In this document: piece by piece, positions 1-9,337 of the stretch
Layout of the letters: each line of letters begins with the position of its first letter
Position numbering within the stretch: the stretch's first letter is position 1
From: Streptomyces acidiscabies
GTDB taxonomy: Bacteria; Actinomycetota; Actinomycetes; Streptomycetales; Streptomycetaceae
Length of the DNA stretch: 64,000 bases
Reading direction: 5' to 3'
NCBI RefSeq assembly: GCF_020010905.1
Contig: NZ_JAGJBY010000002.1
Coordinates: forward strand, 2,728,001-2,792,000
The notes under the pieces: model-generated
What the model was told of the DNA's origin: nothing
The model's database searches: none
The model's input: the letters and a program-made list of their open reading frames with translations, nothing else
Program-made: the position numbers and the translations under genes

Positions 1-652
1 AGACCAGGAGAATGCTGCGGGACAACGGCAGGTCGCCGTTCTGGAGGGCGCGGCCCACCAGTTTGTCCACCGCGTTGTGGCGGCCCACGTCCTCGCGGAT
101 GTCCACGAGTTCGCCCTGGTCGGTGAAGAGAGCGGCGGCGTGCAGACCGCCGGTGCGGTCGAAGACGCGCTGGGCTTCACGCAGCCGGTCGGGCAATGCG
201 GCGAGCAGATCGATTCCGACACGGACCGGCGGATCGTCGGAAATGGCCCAGCGCGCGGTGGTCCGTACGGCGTCGAGGCTGGCCTTTCCGCACAGGCCGC
301 AGGACGACGTCGTATAGACATTCCGTTCCAGCGTGATATTCGGTACGACGACCTGCGGTGTGGTCCGCACATCGACGACGTTGTAGGAATTGCCGCCATC
401 GACGGTCGCGCCCGCGCAGTACACGATGTTCTGGAGATCCCCGGCGTGCGCCAGGACTCCTTCACTCACCAGGAAGCCGGCCGCCAGCGCGAAATCGTCG
501 CCCGGGGTGCGCATCGTGATCGCGAGGGGCTTGCCGTTGAGGCGGATCTCCAGCGGCTCCTCGGCCACGAGGGTGTCGGCGCGCGTGGACACGGCCCCGT
601 CGCGGATTCGGACAACCTTGCGGCGTTCGGTGACTCGTCCCATGCCGTCCAT
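1..652 (-). CDS. fdhD: FdhD, sulfurtransferase for formate dehydrogenase (3' part outside window)
   Basis: The minus strand reads as FdhD. This protein moves sulfur from a cysteine desulfurase onto the molybdenum cofactor of formate dehydrogenases. Visible features are an N-terminal stretch containing RLNGKPLAITMRTPGDD, the family CGLCG motif (minus strand near 305-290) with the two sulfur-carrying cysteines, and the VDIREDVGRHNAVDKLVG segment near the window edge. Two in-frame starts are possible, ATG at 652 and ATG at 643; the longer is given. About 217 codons are present and the C-terminus lies before base 1. It is divergent from an oxalate/formate-type transporter, which fits a formate-linked role. 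The family call is firm; the start is not. Confidence 0.93.
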   Translation of the reverse strand, partial: MDGMGRVTERRKVVRIRDGAVSTRADTLVAEEPLEIRLNGKPLAITMRTPGDDFALAAGFLVSEGVLAHAGDLQNIVYCAGATVDGGNSYNVVDVRTTPQVVVPNITLERNVYTTSSCGLCGKASLDAVRTTARWAISDDPPVRVGIDLLAALPDRLREAQRVFDRTGGLHAAALFTDQGELVDIREDVGRHNAVDKLVGRALQNGDLPLSRSILLV

Positions 653-779
653 TGTCCCGTAGGGGCCGGGCTGGAGAAACGATCGGTCCGACCGTTCGGC
701 GCTCGGTGCGTACCGCTCGGCGCACACGCCCTGTACCGGGGTTCTCAAGGGCGGGGAAGATTCCTACGGTTCCGGATTC

Positions 780-2105
780 ATGAGTCCCCCCATCGCCCCG
801 CCCGGCTGGAGCCGCTGGCTCGTTCCCCCGGCCGCCCTCTCCGTCCATCTGTCGATCGGCCAGGCGTACGCCTGGAGCGTGTTCAAGCCGGCGCTGGAGT
901 CCTCGCTGGACCTCAGCGGGACGCAGAGCGCGCTGCCGTTCCAGCTCGCCATCGTGATGCTGGGGCTGTCCGCCGCGTTCGGCGGGACCCTCGTCGAGCG
1001 CAACGGGCCGCGCTGGGCGATGACCGTCGCGCTGGTGTGCTTCTCCACCGGGTTCCTGGTCTCCGCGCTGGGCGCCGCGACCGAGCAGTACTGGCTGATC
1101 GTGTTCGGGTACGGGTTCATCGGCGGCATCGGGCTCGGCATCGGCTACATCTCGCCGGTGTCGACACTGATCAAGTGGTTCCCGGACCGGCCCGGCATGG
1201 CGACCGGCATCGCCATCATGGGCTTCGGCGGCGGCGCGCTGATCGCCTCGCCGTGGTCGGCGCAGATGCTGGAGTCGTTCGGCCGGGACAGCGAGGGGAT
1301 CGCGCTCGCGTTCCTCGTGCACGGGCTGACGTACGCGGTGTTCATGACGCTCGGCGTGCTGCTGGTACGGGTGCCGAGGCCGGCGGAGACGGTGTCCACG
1401 GTCGCCGTTTCCGTCTCGGGGCCGCAGGTCTCCGCCAACAGTGCCGTCCGGACACCGCAGTTCTGGTGCCTGTGGGTCGTCCTGTGCATGAACGTGACCG
1501 CTGGGATCGGCATCCTGGAGAAGGCCGCGCCCATGATCCAGGACTTCTTCGCGAACACGTCGCAAACGGTTACCGCAACAGCCGCCGCCGGGTTCGTGGC
1601 GTTGCTGTCGGCCGCGAACATGGCGGGGCGGATCGGCTGGTCGTCGACGTCCGACCTGATCGGGCGCAAGAACATCTACCGCGTGTACTTGGGCGTGGGT
1701 GCGGTGATGTACGCGCTGATCGCCAGCTTCGGCGACTCCTCCAAGCCGCTGTTCGTGGTCTGCGCGCTGGTCATCCTGTCGTTCTACGGCGGCGGGTTCG
1801 CGACCATCCCCGCTTACCTGAAGGACCTGTTCGGGACCCACCAGGTCGGCGCGATCCACGGGCGGCTGCTCACCGCCTGGTCGACGGCCGGCGTACTCGG
1901 TCCGCTGATCGTCAACTGGATCGCCGACCGGCAGAAGGAGGCCGGCAAGGACGGCGCCTCCCTCTACACGCTCTCCCTGTTCATCATGATCGGCCTGCTC
2001 GCCGTCGGCTTCGTCGCGAACGAGCTGGTCCGCCCCGTCCACCCCCGTCACCATGTGACGGCCACCCCGAAGGAGGCAGTCGATGTCCCAGCAGAGTCCG
2101 CCTGA
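780..2105 (+). CDS. OFA-family MFS transporter (oxalate/formate antiporter type)
   Basis: This 441-residue protein has about 12 hydrophobic segments and resembles the oxalate:formate antiporter (OFA) branch of the major facilitator superfamily. Support comes from the early LSIGQAYAWSVFKPAL segment, the FGGTLVERNGPRW loop after TM2, the ISPVSTLIKWFPDRPGMATG loop, and GRIGWSSTSDLIGRKN in the second half. It probably moves a small carboxylate across the cytoplasmic membrane; the substrate cannot be read from sequence. The neighbouring fdhD and the oxalate genes further along make formate or oxalate a reasonable guess. Its 3' end overlaps the small membrane-peptide gene at 2083. The ribosome-binding site is weak. 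Confidence 0.85.
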   Translation: MSPPIAPPGWSRWLVPPAALSVHLSIGQAYAWSVFKPALESSLDLSGTQSALPFQLAIVMLGLSAAFGGTLVERNGPRWAMTVALVCFSTGFLVSALGAATEQYWLIVFGYGFIGGIGLGIGYISPVSTLIKWFPDRPGMATGIAIMGFGGGALIASPWSAQMLESFGRDSEGIALAFLVHGLTYAVFMTLGVLLVRVPRPAETVSTVAVSVSGPQVSANSAVRTPQFWCLWVVLCMNVTAGIGILEKAAPMIQDFFANTSQTVTATAAAGFVALLSAANMAGRIGWSSTSDLIGRKNIYRVYLGVGAVMYALIASFGDSSKPLFVVCALVILSFYGGGFATIPAYLKDLFGTHQVGAIHGRLLTAWSTAGVLGPLIVNWIADRQKEAGKDGASLYTLSLFIMIGLLAVGFVANELVRPVHPRHHVTATPKEAVDVPAESA

Positions 2106-2208
2106 CCGGCGCCCGCTGATCGTCTTCGCCTGGGTGTGGGTGGGGGCGCCGCTGGCCTATGGTCTCTACGAACTCGTACAGAAGGCCACGAAACTGTTTA
2201 CCGGCTAG
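2083..2208 (+). CDS. 41-residue membrane peptide, MFS transporter small subunit
   Basis: A short gene overlaps the 3' end of the upstream transporter by 23 nt. It has a good ribosome-binding site (AGGAGG at 2071-2076), an ATG at 2083 and a TAG at 2206-2208. The peptide begins MSQQSPPDRRP and has one hydrophobic span, roughly residues 11-29 (LIVFAWVWVGAPLAYGLYE), and a basic tail. Peptides of this form are annotated in Streptomyces as a small subunit of OFA-type MFS transporters. A role in assembly or activity is inferred, not shown. Tight overlap and shared orientation indicate co-translation with the transporter. Confidence 0.8.
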   Translation: MSQQSPPDRRPLIVFAWVWVGAPLAYGLYELVQKATKLFTG

Positions 2209-2358
2209 TAGCGGTGATACGGGTGTTCGGGCGTTCTCTGTTGTGAGGGAAGCTGACAACAGGTGCGCCCGATTCCTGTTGCTTCACCTGTCCTCCTACC
2301 CGTGAGTCACTGACCAGACTGGGGAATCCCGCTACCCAAGGCCACTAGGGGATCCCAG

Positions 2359-3297
2359 ATGAACGGCTCTCGCATCGCCGCCGTCGGCCACTACCAGCCC
2401 GCCAAGCTGCTCACGAACGCGGAACTGGCGGGCATCGTCGACACCAATGACGAGTGGATCACGTCGCGGGTGGGTATCCGCACCCGCCATATCGCCGGCC
2501 CCGACGAACCCGTCGACGAGCTTGCCGCGCACGCCGCGGCCAAGGCGCTCGCCGCCGCCGGGCTCGGTCCGGACGACATCGACCTCGTGCTCGTCGCGAC
2601 GTCCACGGCCGTCGACCGCTCGCCCAACATGGCCGCCCGGGTCGCCGCCCGCCTCGGCATTCCCGGTCCCGCCACGATGGACCTCAACGTCGTGTGCGCC
2701 GGGTTCACCCACACGCTGGCCACCGCCGACCACATCGTGCGCGGCGGCGGGGCGAACCGGGCGCTGGTCATCGGCGCCGACAAGATGTCCGAGGTCGTCG
2801 ACTGGACCGACCGCACGACCTGCGTCCTCGTCGGGGACGGGGCGGGCGCGGCCGTCGTCGAGCGGTCCGAGGAGGCCGGGATCTCGCCGGTGCTGTGGGG
2901 GTCGGTGCCGGAGATGGGGAACGCCGTGCGTATCGAGGGGCAGCCCGCGCGGTTCGCGCAGGAGGGGCAGAGCGTGTACCGGTGGGCCACGACCCAGTTG
3001 CCGCCGCTCGCCCGGCAGGCGTGCGAGCGCGCCGGGCTCGTGCCGGCCGATCTCGCGGCGGTCGTGCTGCACCAGGCCAACCTGCGCATCATCGAGCCGC
3101 TCGCGGAGAAGATCGGGGCGGTGAACGCGGTGGTGGCGCGGGATGTGGTCGAGTCGGGGAACACGTCTGCGGCGAGTATTCCGCTGGCGTTCTCGAAGCT
3201 GGTGGAGCGGGGGGAGATCTCCAAGGGGGATCCGGTGCTCTTGTTCGGGTTCGGGGGGAACCTGTCGTATGCGGGGCAGGTGGTGCGGTGCCCGTAG
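2359..3297 (+). CDS. 3-oxoacyl-ACP synthase III-like protein (KAS III / FabH fold)
   Basis: This 312-residue thiolase-fold condensing enzyme carries the complete FabH catalytic triad: Cys113 in NVVCAGF, His238 in LHQANLR and Asn268 in ESGNTSAAS. The N-terminal TNDEWITSRVGIRTR and C-terminal LFGFGGNLSYAG signatures also fit. Family members condense an acyl-CoA with malonyl-ACP to start fatty-acid or related chains. This copy stands alone, without fabD, acpP or fabF beside it, so it is probably a secondary paralogue rather than the housekeeping FabH. The acyl substrate is unknown. ATG at 2359 follows a weak AGGGGAT. Confidence 0.88.
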   Translation: MNGSRIAAVGHYQPAKLLTNAELAGIVDTNDEWITSRVGIRTRHIAGPDEPVDELAAHAAAKALAAAGLGPDDIDLVLVATSTAVDRSPNMAARVAARLGIPGPATMDLNVVCAGFTHTLATADHIVRGGGANRALVIGADKMSEVVDWTDRTTCVLVGDGAGAAVVERSEEAGISPVLWGSVPEMGNAVRIEGQPARFAQEGQSVYRWATTQLPPLARQACERAGLVPADLAAVVLHQANLRIIEPLAEKIGAVNAVVARDVVESGNTSAASIPLAFSKLVERGEISKGDPVLLFGFGGNLSYAGQVVRCP

Positions 3298-3467
3298 GGG
3301 GTTCGGTGGCGGGTTCGCGGCTCCGGGGCGGGCCTTCTCGTGCCGTGGGGTGGGTTTTTTCGCGCCGTAGACTGTAGACGAAAGACAATCGATACTGGCT
3401 CTCCGGCGCGGGTGCGTGATGCCGCGTGATGCTGGGTGCTTGGGGCGCCGCCCTGGAGGGGGACGCA

Positions 3468-4142
3468 ATGTTGACGTCTGGACTGCCGCACGGCTCGGTG
3501 CCCCGGCTGGAGCGGCCCGGGCCCCTGCGGGACCGCGTCTACGAGGCGCTGCTCGAACTGATCATCACGCGCGCGCTGCGGCCCGGCCAGCACCTCGTCG
3601 AGAGCGAGCTCGCCGGGCACCTCGGGGTCTCGCGCCAGCCCGTGCGGGAGGCGTTGCAGCGGCTGAACACCGAGGGGTGGGTGGATCTGCGGCCCGCGCA
3701 GGGGGCGTTCGTGCACGAGCCCACGGAGGAGGAGGCCGACCAACTCCTCACGGTACGCACGCTGTTGGAGGCCGAGGCGGCGCGCCTCGCCGCCGGGCAG
3801 CCGACCGAGGCGGGGCTCGCGGAGCTGCGGGAGATCCACGGACAGGGCCTCGACGCGGTCGCCCGGGACGACGTGGACGCGGCCGTCGCCCTCAACGCCC
3901 GGTTCCACGCGGTCATCATGGACCTGGCCGGCAACACGGTCCTCGGGGAACTCGCGGCGCAGGTGGACCGGCGGGTGCGGTGGTACTACATGCCGATAGC
4001 GCGGCAGCGGGGGCGCAAGTCCTGGGACGAACACCGGGAGTTGATCGCGGCGATCGAGGCGGGGGACGGGGAGCGGGCGACGCGGCTGATGCGGGAGCAC
4101 ACGGAGCACACGCGGCGCTCGTACCACGAGCGGGAGAAGTAG
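3468..4142 (+). CDS. GntR-family (FadR/FCD type) transcriptional regulator
   Basis: The 224-residue product has an N-terminal winged helix-turn-helix (about residues 16-75, with VSRQPVREALQRLNTEGWVDLRPAQGAFV) and an all-helical FCD ligand domain (about residues 85-215) with the expected ARFHAVIMDLAGN segment. The ATG at 3468 is chosen because it follows GGAGGGG at 3455; an in-frame start at 3426 lacks such a site. The leader contains CTGTAGACGAAAGACAATC around 3370-3388, which could be an autoregulatory site. It may regulate the downstream sugar genes, itself, or the distant oxalate operon, whose operator shares the core GT-x-GACGAA. This is inference. Confidence 0.9.
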   Translation: MLTSGLPHGSVPRLERPGPLRDRVYEALLELIITRALRPGQHLVESELAGHLGVSRQPVREALQRLNTEGWVDLRPAQGAFVHEPTEEEADQLLTVRTLLEAEAARLAAGQPTEAGLAELREIHGQGLDAVARDDVDAAVALNARFHAVIMDLAGNTVLGELAAQVDRRVRWYYMPIARQRGRKSWDEHRELIAAIEAGDGERATRLMREHTEHTRRSYHEREK

Positions 4143-4326
4143 GCGCCGGTTCGTCTTTTTGGTACTGGTTTTTGGTACTGGCGGACGGTCTCGCCCCGAT
4201 CTTTGTCCTGAGAGTGGAGAAAGTCGGCGGTAATTCGTGCACAACTTCTTCCCAGGTTCGGCGCCCGCTGCTACGTTCCCTTCGAAAGCACGGAACGGAC
4301 GGCCGACGCGAGGCGGGGAGGGGCAC

Positions 4327-5517
4327 GTGAGACGGATGACGGCACGGCCCGCGAACGCCCACCAGGCCAGGCTGCTGCACCTGTTGCGGGACGGCGGCCA
4401 GAGTTCCCGGGCCCAGCTCGGCGACCGGGTCGACCTCTCGCGGTCGAAGCTGGCCGTGGAGGTGGACCGGCTGCTGGAGACGGGACTGGTCGTCGCCGAC
4501 GGCCTCGCCGCCTCCCGGGGCGGACGGCGCTCGCACAACGTGCGCCTCAACCCCGAACTGCGCTTCCTGGGCGTCGACATCGGCGCGACCTCGGTCGATG
4601 TCGCCGTCACCAACGCCGAGCTGGAGATACTCGGCCACCTCAACCAACCGCTCGACGTCCGCGAGGGACCCGTCGCGGTCTTCGAGCAAGTCCTCGCCAT
4701 GACCGCCAAGTTGAGGGCCACCGGCCTCGCCGACGGCATCGACGGCGCGGGCATCGGCGTCCCCGGCCCGGTCCGCTTCCCCGAGGGCGTCCCCGTGGCG
4801 CCGCCGATCATGCCGGGCTGGGACGGCTTCCCCGTACGGGAGGCGCTCAGCCAGGAACTCGGCTGCCCGGTGATGGTCGACAACGACGTGAACCTGATGG
4901 CGATGGGGGAGCAGCACGCCGGGGTCGCCCGGTCCGTCGCCGACTTCCTCTGCGTCAAGATCGGCACCGGCATCGGCTGCGGCATCGTCGTCGGCGGCCA
5001 GGTCTACCGGGGTACGACCGGCAGCGCCGGCGACATCGGCCACATCCGGGCCGTACCGGACGGCAGGCCCTGCGCCTGCGGCAACCGGGGCTGCCTGGAG
5101 GCCCACTTCAGCGGCGCGGCGCTGGCCAGGGACGCGATGGAGGCGGCGCGGCAAGGGCTGTCCGCCGAACTCGCCGATCGGCTCGCGGTCAATGGCACGC
5201 TGACCGGCGCGGACGTCGCCGCGGCGGCGGTCGCCGGTGACACCACCGCGCTCGACCTGATCCGTGAAGGGGGGAGCCAGGTCGGGCAGGTCATCGCCGG
5301 GCTCGTCTCCTTCTTCAACCCCGGCCTGGTGGTGATCGGCGGCGGGGTGACCGGCCTCGGCCACAACCTGCTCGCCGCGATCCGTACCCAGGTCTACCGT
5401 CAGTCGCTGCCCCTGGCGACCGGCAACCTGCCCATCGTCCTGGGGGAGTTGGGTCCCACCGCCGGAGTCATCGGCGCGGCCCGGCTGATCAGCGACCACC
5501 TGTTCTCACCCGCGTAG
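4327..5517 (+). CDS. ROK-family transcriptional repressor
   Basis: An N-terminal winged helix (about residues 8-65, ANAHQARLLHLLRDGGQSSR...DLSRSKLAVEVDRLLETGLV) is followed by a sugar-kinase-like ROK domain. That domain has the phosphate-binding VDIGATSVDVAVT strand, KIGTGIGCGIVV, and the zinc site CACGNRGCLEAH. Such proteins repress sugar genes until a sugar or its derivative binds. It sits 145 nt upstream of, and in line with, the sugar ABC operon, so it is its likely regulator. GTG at 4327 follows GGGGAGGGG; an ATG three codons later is the alternative. No other gene is visible in 4143-4326. Confidence 0.92.
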   Translation: MRRMTARPANAHQARLLHLLRDGGQSSRAQLGDRVDLSRSKLAVEVDRLLETGLVVADGLAASRGGRRSHNVRLNPELRFLGVDIGATSVDVAVTNAELEILGHLNQPLDVREGPVAVFEQVLAMTAKLRATGLADGIDGAGIGVPGPVRFPEGVPVAPPIMPGWDGFPVREALSQELGCPVMVDNDVNLMAMGEQHAGVARSVADFLCVKIGTGIGCGIVVGGQVYRGTTGSAGDIGHIRAVPDGRPCACGNRGCLEAHFSGAALARDAMEAARQGLSAELADRLAVNGTLTGADVAAAAVAGDTTALDLIREGGSQVGQVIAGLVSFFNPGLVVIGGGVTGLGHNLLAAIRTQVYRQSLPLATGNLPIVLGELGPTAGVIGAARLISDHLFSPA

Positions 5518-5662
5518 GCGACACCCGCCGCCCTTCTGTACAGAGCCGCTTTCCCGTCCGTACGTAGTCGCTCAACAGGCTTGCCCCGCACCGGAGTTCA
5601 CCCGTCCGGCAGTCCATCGCGCCCTGACACCGGCCCGCACCCGCCCGCCGAGGGGATCCACC

Positions 5663-7180
5663 ATGGCACCACAAGCACCGCTGCTCAGCATGTCCGGCAT
5701 CACCAAGTCGTTCCCCGGCGTCCGCGCCCTGGACGGCGTCGACCTCGACGTCCAGGCCGGTGAAGTGCACTGTCTGCTCGGCCAGAACGGCGCGGGAAAG
5801 TCCACGCTGATCAAGATCCTGGCCGGCGCCCACCAGCCCGACGACGGCACGATCCGCTGGCGCGGCGAGGAGGTCACGCTGCGCTCCCCGATCGCCGCGA
5901 TGCGCCTCGGCATCGCCACCATCTACCAGGAACTCGACCTCGTCGAGCACCTGTCGGTGGCCGAGAACGTCTACCTGGGCCACGAGCCCACGGCCGCCGG
6001 GTTCGTCGTCCGGTCCAGGTCGGCGAAAGCCGCAACTGCCGCACTGCTCAAGCGACTTGGCCACCCGGAGGTCCAACCGGGGAAGCTGGTCGGGGAGTTG
6101 TCGGCGGCGCAGCGGCAGATCGTGTCGATGGCCCGCGCGCTCTCGCACGACGTACGGCTCATCGTGATGGACGAGCCGTCCGCCGCGCTCGACCCGGACG
6201 AGGTCGACAACCTGTTCCGGATCGTCGCCGACCTCACCGCCGACGGGGTCGCCGTCGTCTACATCTCGCACCGGCTGGAGGAGATCCGCCGGATCGGGGA
6301 CCGGGTGACCGTCCTCAAGGACGGCCGCGCGGTCGCGGGGGGACTGCCCGCCGAGTCGACGCCGACGAGTGAAGTGGTCGCGCTGATGACCGGCCGCAAT
6401 GTCGAATACGTCTTCCCGGCAAGGCCGGTTGACGCCGCGTCAGGCACTCCGGTGCTTGAGGTGCGCGGGCTCGCCCGGGACGGCGAGTTCGAGCCCGTCG
6501 ACTTCGAGGTGCGGGCCGGGGAGATCGTCGGACTCGCGGGTCTGGTCGGCTCCGGACGCTCCGAGATCCTGGAGACCGTGTACGGCGCCCGCAAGCCGAC
6601 GGCCGGTCAAGTCCTCGTGGAGGGCAAGCAGTTGAGGCCGGGCAGCGTACCCGCCGCCGTCCGCGCCGGACTCGGGCTCGCCCCCGAGGAACGCAAGGCG
6701 CAAGCCCTGCTGATGCTCCAGTCCGTCACTCGCAACGTCTCCGTGTCCACCCTCTCCCGCTTCGCGCGGGCCGGCTGGATCGACCGCGCCGCCGAACAGG
6801 GCGCCGCCCGCGCCGCGACCCGCGAACTCTCCCTGCGGCCGGACAACCCGTCCGCCGCCGTGCGCACCCTCTCCGGCGGCAACCAGCAGAAAGCGGTCCT
6901 CGCCCGCTGGCTGCTGCGCGGCTGCAAGGTGCTCCTCCTCGACGAGCCGACGCGCGGCGTCGACGTCGGAGCGCGCGCCGAACTCTACGCCGTCGTACGG
7001 CGATTGGCCGACGAAGGGCTCGCCGTGCTGCTCGTCTCCAGCGAGGTGCCCGAAGTTCTCGGCCTCGCCGACCGCGTCCTGGTCCTGCGCGAGGGTCGCG
7101 TCGTCCACACCGCCCCCGCCCGCGAACTCGACGAACACCGTGTCCTCGACCTCGTCATGGAAGGAAGCCCCGCGTCATGA
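5663..7180 (+). CDS. Sugar ABC transporter ATP-binding protein, RbsA/XylG type (two NBDs)
   Basis: A tandem two-domain ATPase of 505 residues, the usual size for the CUT2 sugar importer family. The first domain has Walker A GQNGAGKS (residues 40-47), signature ELSAAQRQIV and Walker B LIVMDEPSAALD. The second has the degenerate Walker A (LAGLVGSGRSEI) usual in RbsA, a clear LSGGNQQKAVLARWL signature and VLLLDEPTRGVD. It energises uptake by the permease encoded next, which it overlaps by 4 nt (ATGA at 7177-7180). The first gene of a ROK-controlled operon. ATG at 5663 is preceded by GAGGGGAT. Confidence 0.95.
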   Translation: MAPQAPLLSMSGITKSFPGVRALDGVDLDVQAGEVHCLLGQNGAGKSTLIKILAGAHQPDDGTIRWRGEEVTLRSPIAAMRLGIATIYQELDLVEHLSVAENVYLGHEPTAAGFVVRSRSAKAATAALLKRLGHPEVQPGKLVGELSAAQRQIVSMARALSHDVRLIVMDEPSAALDPDEVDNLFRIVADLTADGVAVVYISHRLEEIRRIGDRVTVLKDGRAVAGGLPAESTPTSEVVALMTGRNVEYVFPARPVDAASGTPVLEVRGLARDGEFEPVDFEVRAGEIVGLAGLVGSGRSEILETVYGARKPTAGQVLVEGKQLRPGSVPAAVRAGLGLAPEERKAQALLMLQSVTRNVSVSTLSRFARAGWIDRAAEQGAARAATRELSLRPDNPSAAVRTLSGGNQQKAVLARWLLRGCKVLLLDEPTRGVDVGARAELYAVVRRLADEGLAVLLVSSEVPEVLGLADRVLVLREGRVVHTAPARELDEHRVLDLVMEGSPAS

Positions 7181-8196
7181 CGCAGCCCGTCTCCCCGCCG
7201 CGGGACAGCGCCGACAAGGTGCCCGCACTCGATCAACGCCCCGGCTGGCGCGCCGTGTTGGTCCGCGCAGACGTCCGTACGCTCTCGCTGGTCGGCGTCC
7301 TCGCTGTCCTGATCGCCATCGGCGGGATCACCAAGCCCGACGAGTTCCTCGACACCCGCAACCTCCAACTCGTCCTCACCCAGGCGTCGGTGATCGGTGT
7401 CGTCACCGTCGGCATGACCTTCGTCATCATCTCCGGCGGCATCGACCTGTCGGTCGGCGCGATCGTCGCCCTCTCCTCGGTGTGGGCGACCACCGTCGCC
7501 ACCCAGGAGTACGGCTTCGCCGGCGTCCTGTTCACCGCCGTCCTCGTCGGCCTCGGCTGCGGACTCGTCAACGGGGTGCTCATCGCGTACGGCGGGATGG
7601 TGCCCTTCATCGCGACGCTCGCCATGCTCGCCTCGGCGCGCGGACTCGCCCTCCAGATCACCGACGGGCAGACCCAGATCGTCACCATCAGCAGCATCCT
7701 CGACCTCGGCGAACGCGACGCCTACGTGCTCGGCGTCCCGCCGCTCGTCCTGGTGTTCGCGTTCGTGACCGTCGTCGGGTGGCTGCTGCTGAACCGGACC
7801 ACGTTCGGGCGCCGGGCCGTCGCGGTCGGCGGCAACCCCGAGGCCGCGCGGCTCGCCGGCATCGACGTACGGCGCCAGCGGCTCTACCTCTACCTGCTGT
7901 CCGGGCTGTGCTGCGGGATCGCCGCGTTCCTGCTGATCATCCTGTCCGGCTCCGGCCAGAACACCAACGGCAACCTGTACGAACTCGACGCCATCGCCGC
8001 CGCCATCATCGGCGGAACCCTGCTCAGCGGGGGTCGCGGCACCATCGTCGGCTCCGTCCTCGGCGTCCTGATCTTCACCACGATCACCAACATCTTCGCC
8101 CTGAACAACCTCCAGACCGACGTCCAGCAGATCGCCAAGGGCGCGATCATCGTCGCCGCCGTCCTGGTCCAGCGCCGCACCGCGAACGCGACCTGA
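7177..8196 (+). CDS. Sugar ABC transporter permease, RbsC type
   Basis: A 339-residue polytopic membrane protein of the CUT2 permease family, the usual length. It has a charged N-terminus, eight to ten hydrophobic segments, the family segment FVIISGGIDLSVGAIVALSSV, the loop GRRAVAVGGNPEAARLAGIDV that contacts the ATPase, and AIAAAIIGGTLLSGGRGTI near the C-terminus. It forms the membrane channel with the RbsA-type ATPase and receives substrate from the binding protein encoded 18 nt downstream. The sugar is not identifiable from sequence. Confidence 0.95.
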   Translation: MTQPVSPPRDSADKVPALDQRPGWRAVLVRADVRTLSLVGVLAVLIAIGGITKPDEFLDTRNLQLVLTQASVIGVVTVGMTFVIISGGIDLSVGAIVALSSVWATTVATQEYGFAGVLFTAVLVGLGCGLVNGVLIAYGGMVPFIATLAMLASARGLALQITDGQTQIVTISSILDLGERDAYVLGVPPLVLVFAFVTVVGWLLLNRTTFGRRAVAVGGNPEAARLAGIDVRRQRLYLYLLSGLCCGIAAFLLIILSGSGQNTNGNLYELDAIAAAIIGGTLLSGGRGTIVGSVLGVLIFTTITNIFALNNLQTDVQQIAKGAIIVAAVLVQRRTANAT

Positions 8197-8214
8197 GGAA
8201 AGGTTTTCACCGCC

Positions 8215-9261
8215 ATGGCACACATCCCCAGCCGCAGAGGGCTGCTCTTCGGGACCGCCGCCGTCTCGGCCGCCGCCGTCCTCACCGCTTGCACCAGCAA
8301 CGAGTCGAGCGACGACAAGGACCAGGCCGCCACCAGCGGGCAGCCCGCCGCCGACGACCAGCCCGGCAAACAGGTCACCGTCGGGTTCGCCGGGCCCCAG
8401 GCCGACCACGGCTGGCTCAACGCGATCAACGACCAGGCCAAGAAGCGCGCCCAGAAGTACTCCGACGTCACGCTGGAGATCACCGAGGGGTCCAACGACA
8501 CCGCCCAGCAGATCGGGCAGATCGAGACCCTCATCAACAAGAAGGTCGACGTCCTCGTCATCCTGCCCGCCGACGGCAAGGCCCTCACTCAGGTCGGCCT
8601 CAAGGCGATGCGCGCCGGGATCCCCGTCGTCAACCTCGACCGGATCTTCAACACCCCCCAGGCGTACCGGTGTTGGATCGGCGGCGACAACTACGGCATG
8701 GGCTTCAACGCCGGGCGGTACATCGGCGAGAAGCTCAAGGGCAAGGCGAACGCGAAGGTCGTCGAACTCGCCGGCATCGACAACCTGGAGCTGACCCGCC
8801 AGCGCACCCAGGGCTTCGACGACGCGCTGAAGAACTACCCCAACATCCGCAAGGTGGCCCGCCAGGCGGCCGACTTCACCGTCGAGTCCGGACAGGCCAA
8901 GATGGCCCAACTCCTCCAGGCCCAGTCCCAGTTCGACGCCCTGTGGAACCACGACGACGACCAGGGCGTGGGCGCCCTGCGCGCCGTCTCGCAGGCCGGA
9001 CGCGACGACTTCCTCATGGTCGGCGGCGCGGGCGCGCTCTCCGCGATGCAGGCCATCAAGCAGGACAACGGCGTCCTGAAGGCGACCGTCCTGTACCCGC
9101 CGACGATGGCCGCCTCCGCGATCGACCTCGCCCGCGCCCTCGGCCAGGGCAAGGGCGTCGGCGGACTCTCCGAGTTCGAGATCCCCGCCTCGATCACCCT
9201 GTACTCGGCCGTCGTCGACAAGACCAACGTCGACCAGTACCTGCCCACCGGCTTCAGGTGA
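8215..9261 (+). CDS. Sugar-binding lipoprotein of the CUT2 ABC transporter
   Basis: A periplasmic-binding-protein fold of the ribose/galactose type (Peripla_BP_4), 348 residues. The signal has a twin arginine at residues 7-8 (SRRGLL), a hydrophobic stretch and a lipobox LTAC with Cys26, so it should be Tat-exported and lipid-anchored. A low-complexity linker (about residues 27-50) precedes the ligand domain, which contains QIGQIETLINKKVDVLVILPAD and NLDRIF. It captures the sugar for the permease and ATPase encoded just upstream. Confidence 0.94.
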   Translation: MAHIPSRRGLLFGTAAVSAAAVLTACTSNESSDDKDQAATSGQPAADDQPGKQVTVGFAGPQADHGWLNAINDQAKKRAQKYSDVTLEITEGSNDTAQQIGQIETLINKKVDVLVILPADGKALTQVGLKAMRAGIPVVNLDRIFNTPQAYRCWIGGDNYGMGFNAGRYIGEKLKGKANAKVVELAGIDNLELTRQRTQGFDDALKNYPNIRKVARQAADFTVESGQAKMAQLLQAQSQFDALWNHDDDQGVGALRAVSQAGRDDFLMVGGAGALSAMQAIKQDNGVLKATVLYPPTMAASAIDLARALGQGKGVGGLSEFEIPASITLYSAVVDKTNVDQYLPTGFR

Positions 9262-9268
9262 CAGACCC

Positions 9269-9294
9269 GGCCGGGCCCCGGGAGCGGCCCGGCC
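9269..9294 (+). terminator. GC-rich hairpin after the binding-protein gene
   Basis: A perfect 9-bp stem, GGCCGGGCC pairing with GGCCCGGCC, encloses an 8-nt loop and begins 8 nt after the stop codon at 9261. There is no U-run. It lies between the binding-protein gene and the dehydrogenase gene, so it may partly terminate transcription or stabilise the transporter mRNA. Confidence 0.5.
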
Positions 9295-9337
9295 CGCATC
9301 CCCCCACCGCGCGCACCACGACGAGGAGGACCACCGC

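Noticed and set aside
462..2054. A 530-codon minus-strand frame over the first transporter gene
   Set aside because: It is antisense to a clear 12-segment MFS protein and has no recognisable domain; its 3' part is an out-of-frame reading of fdhD.
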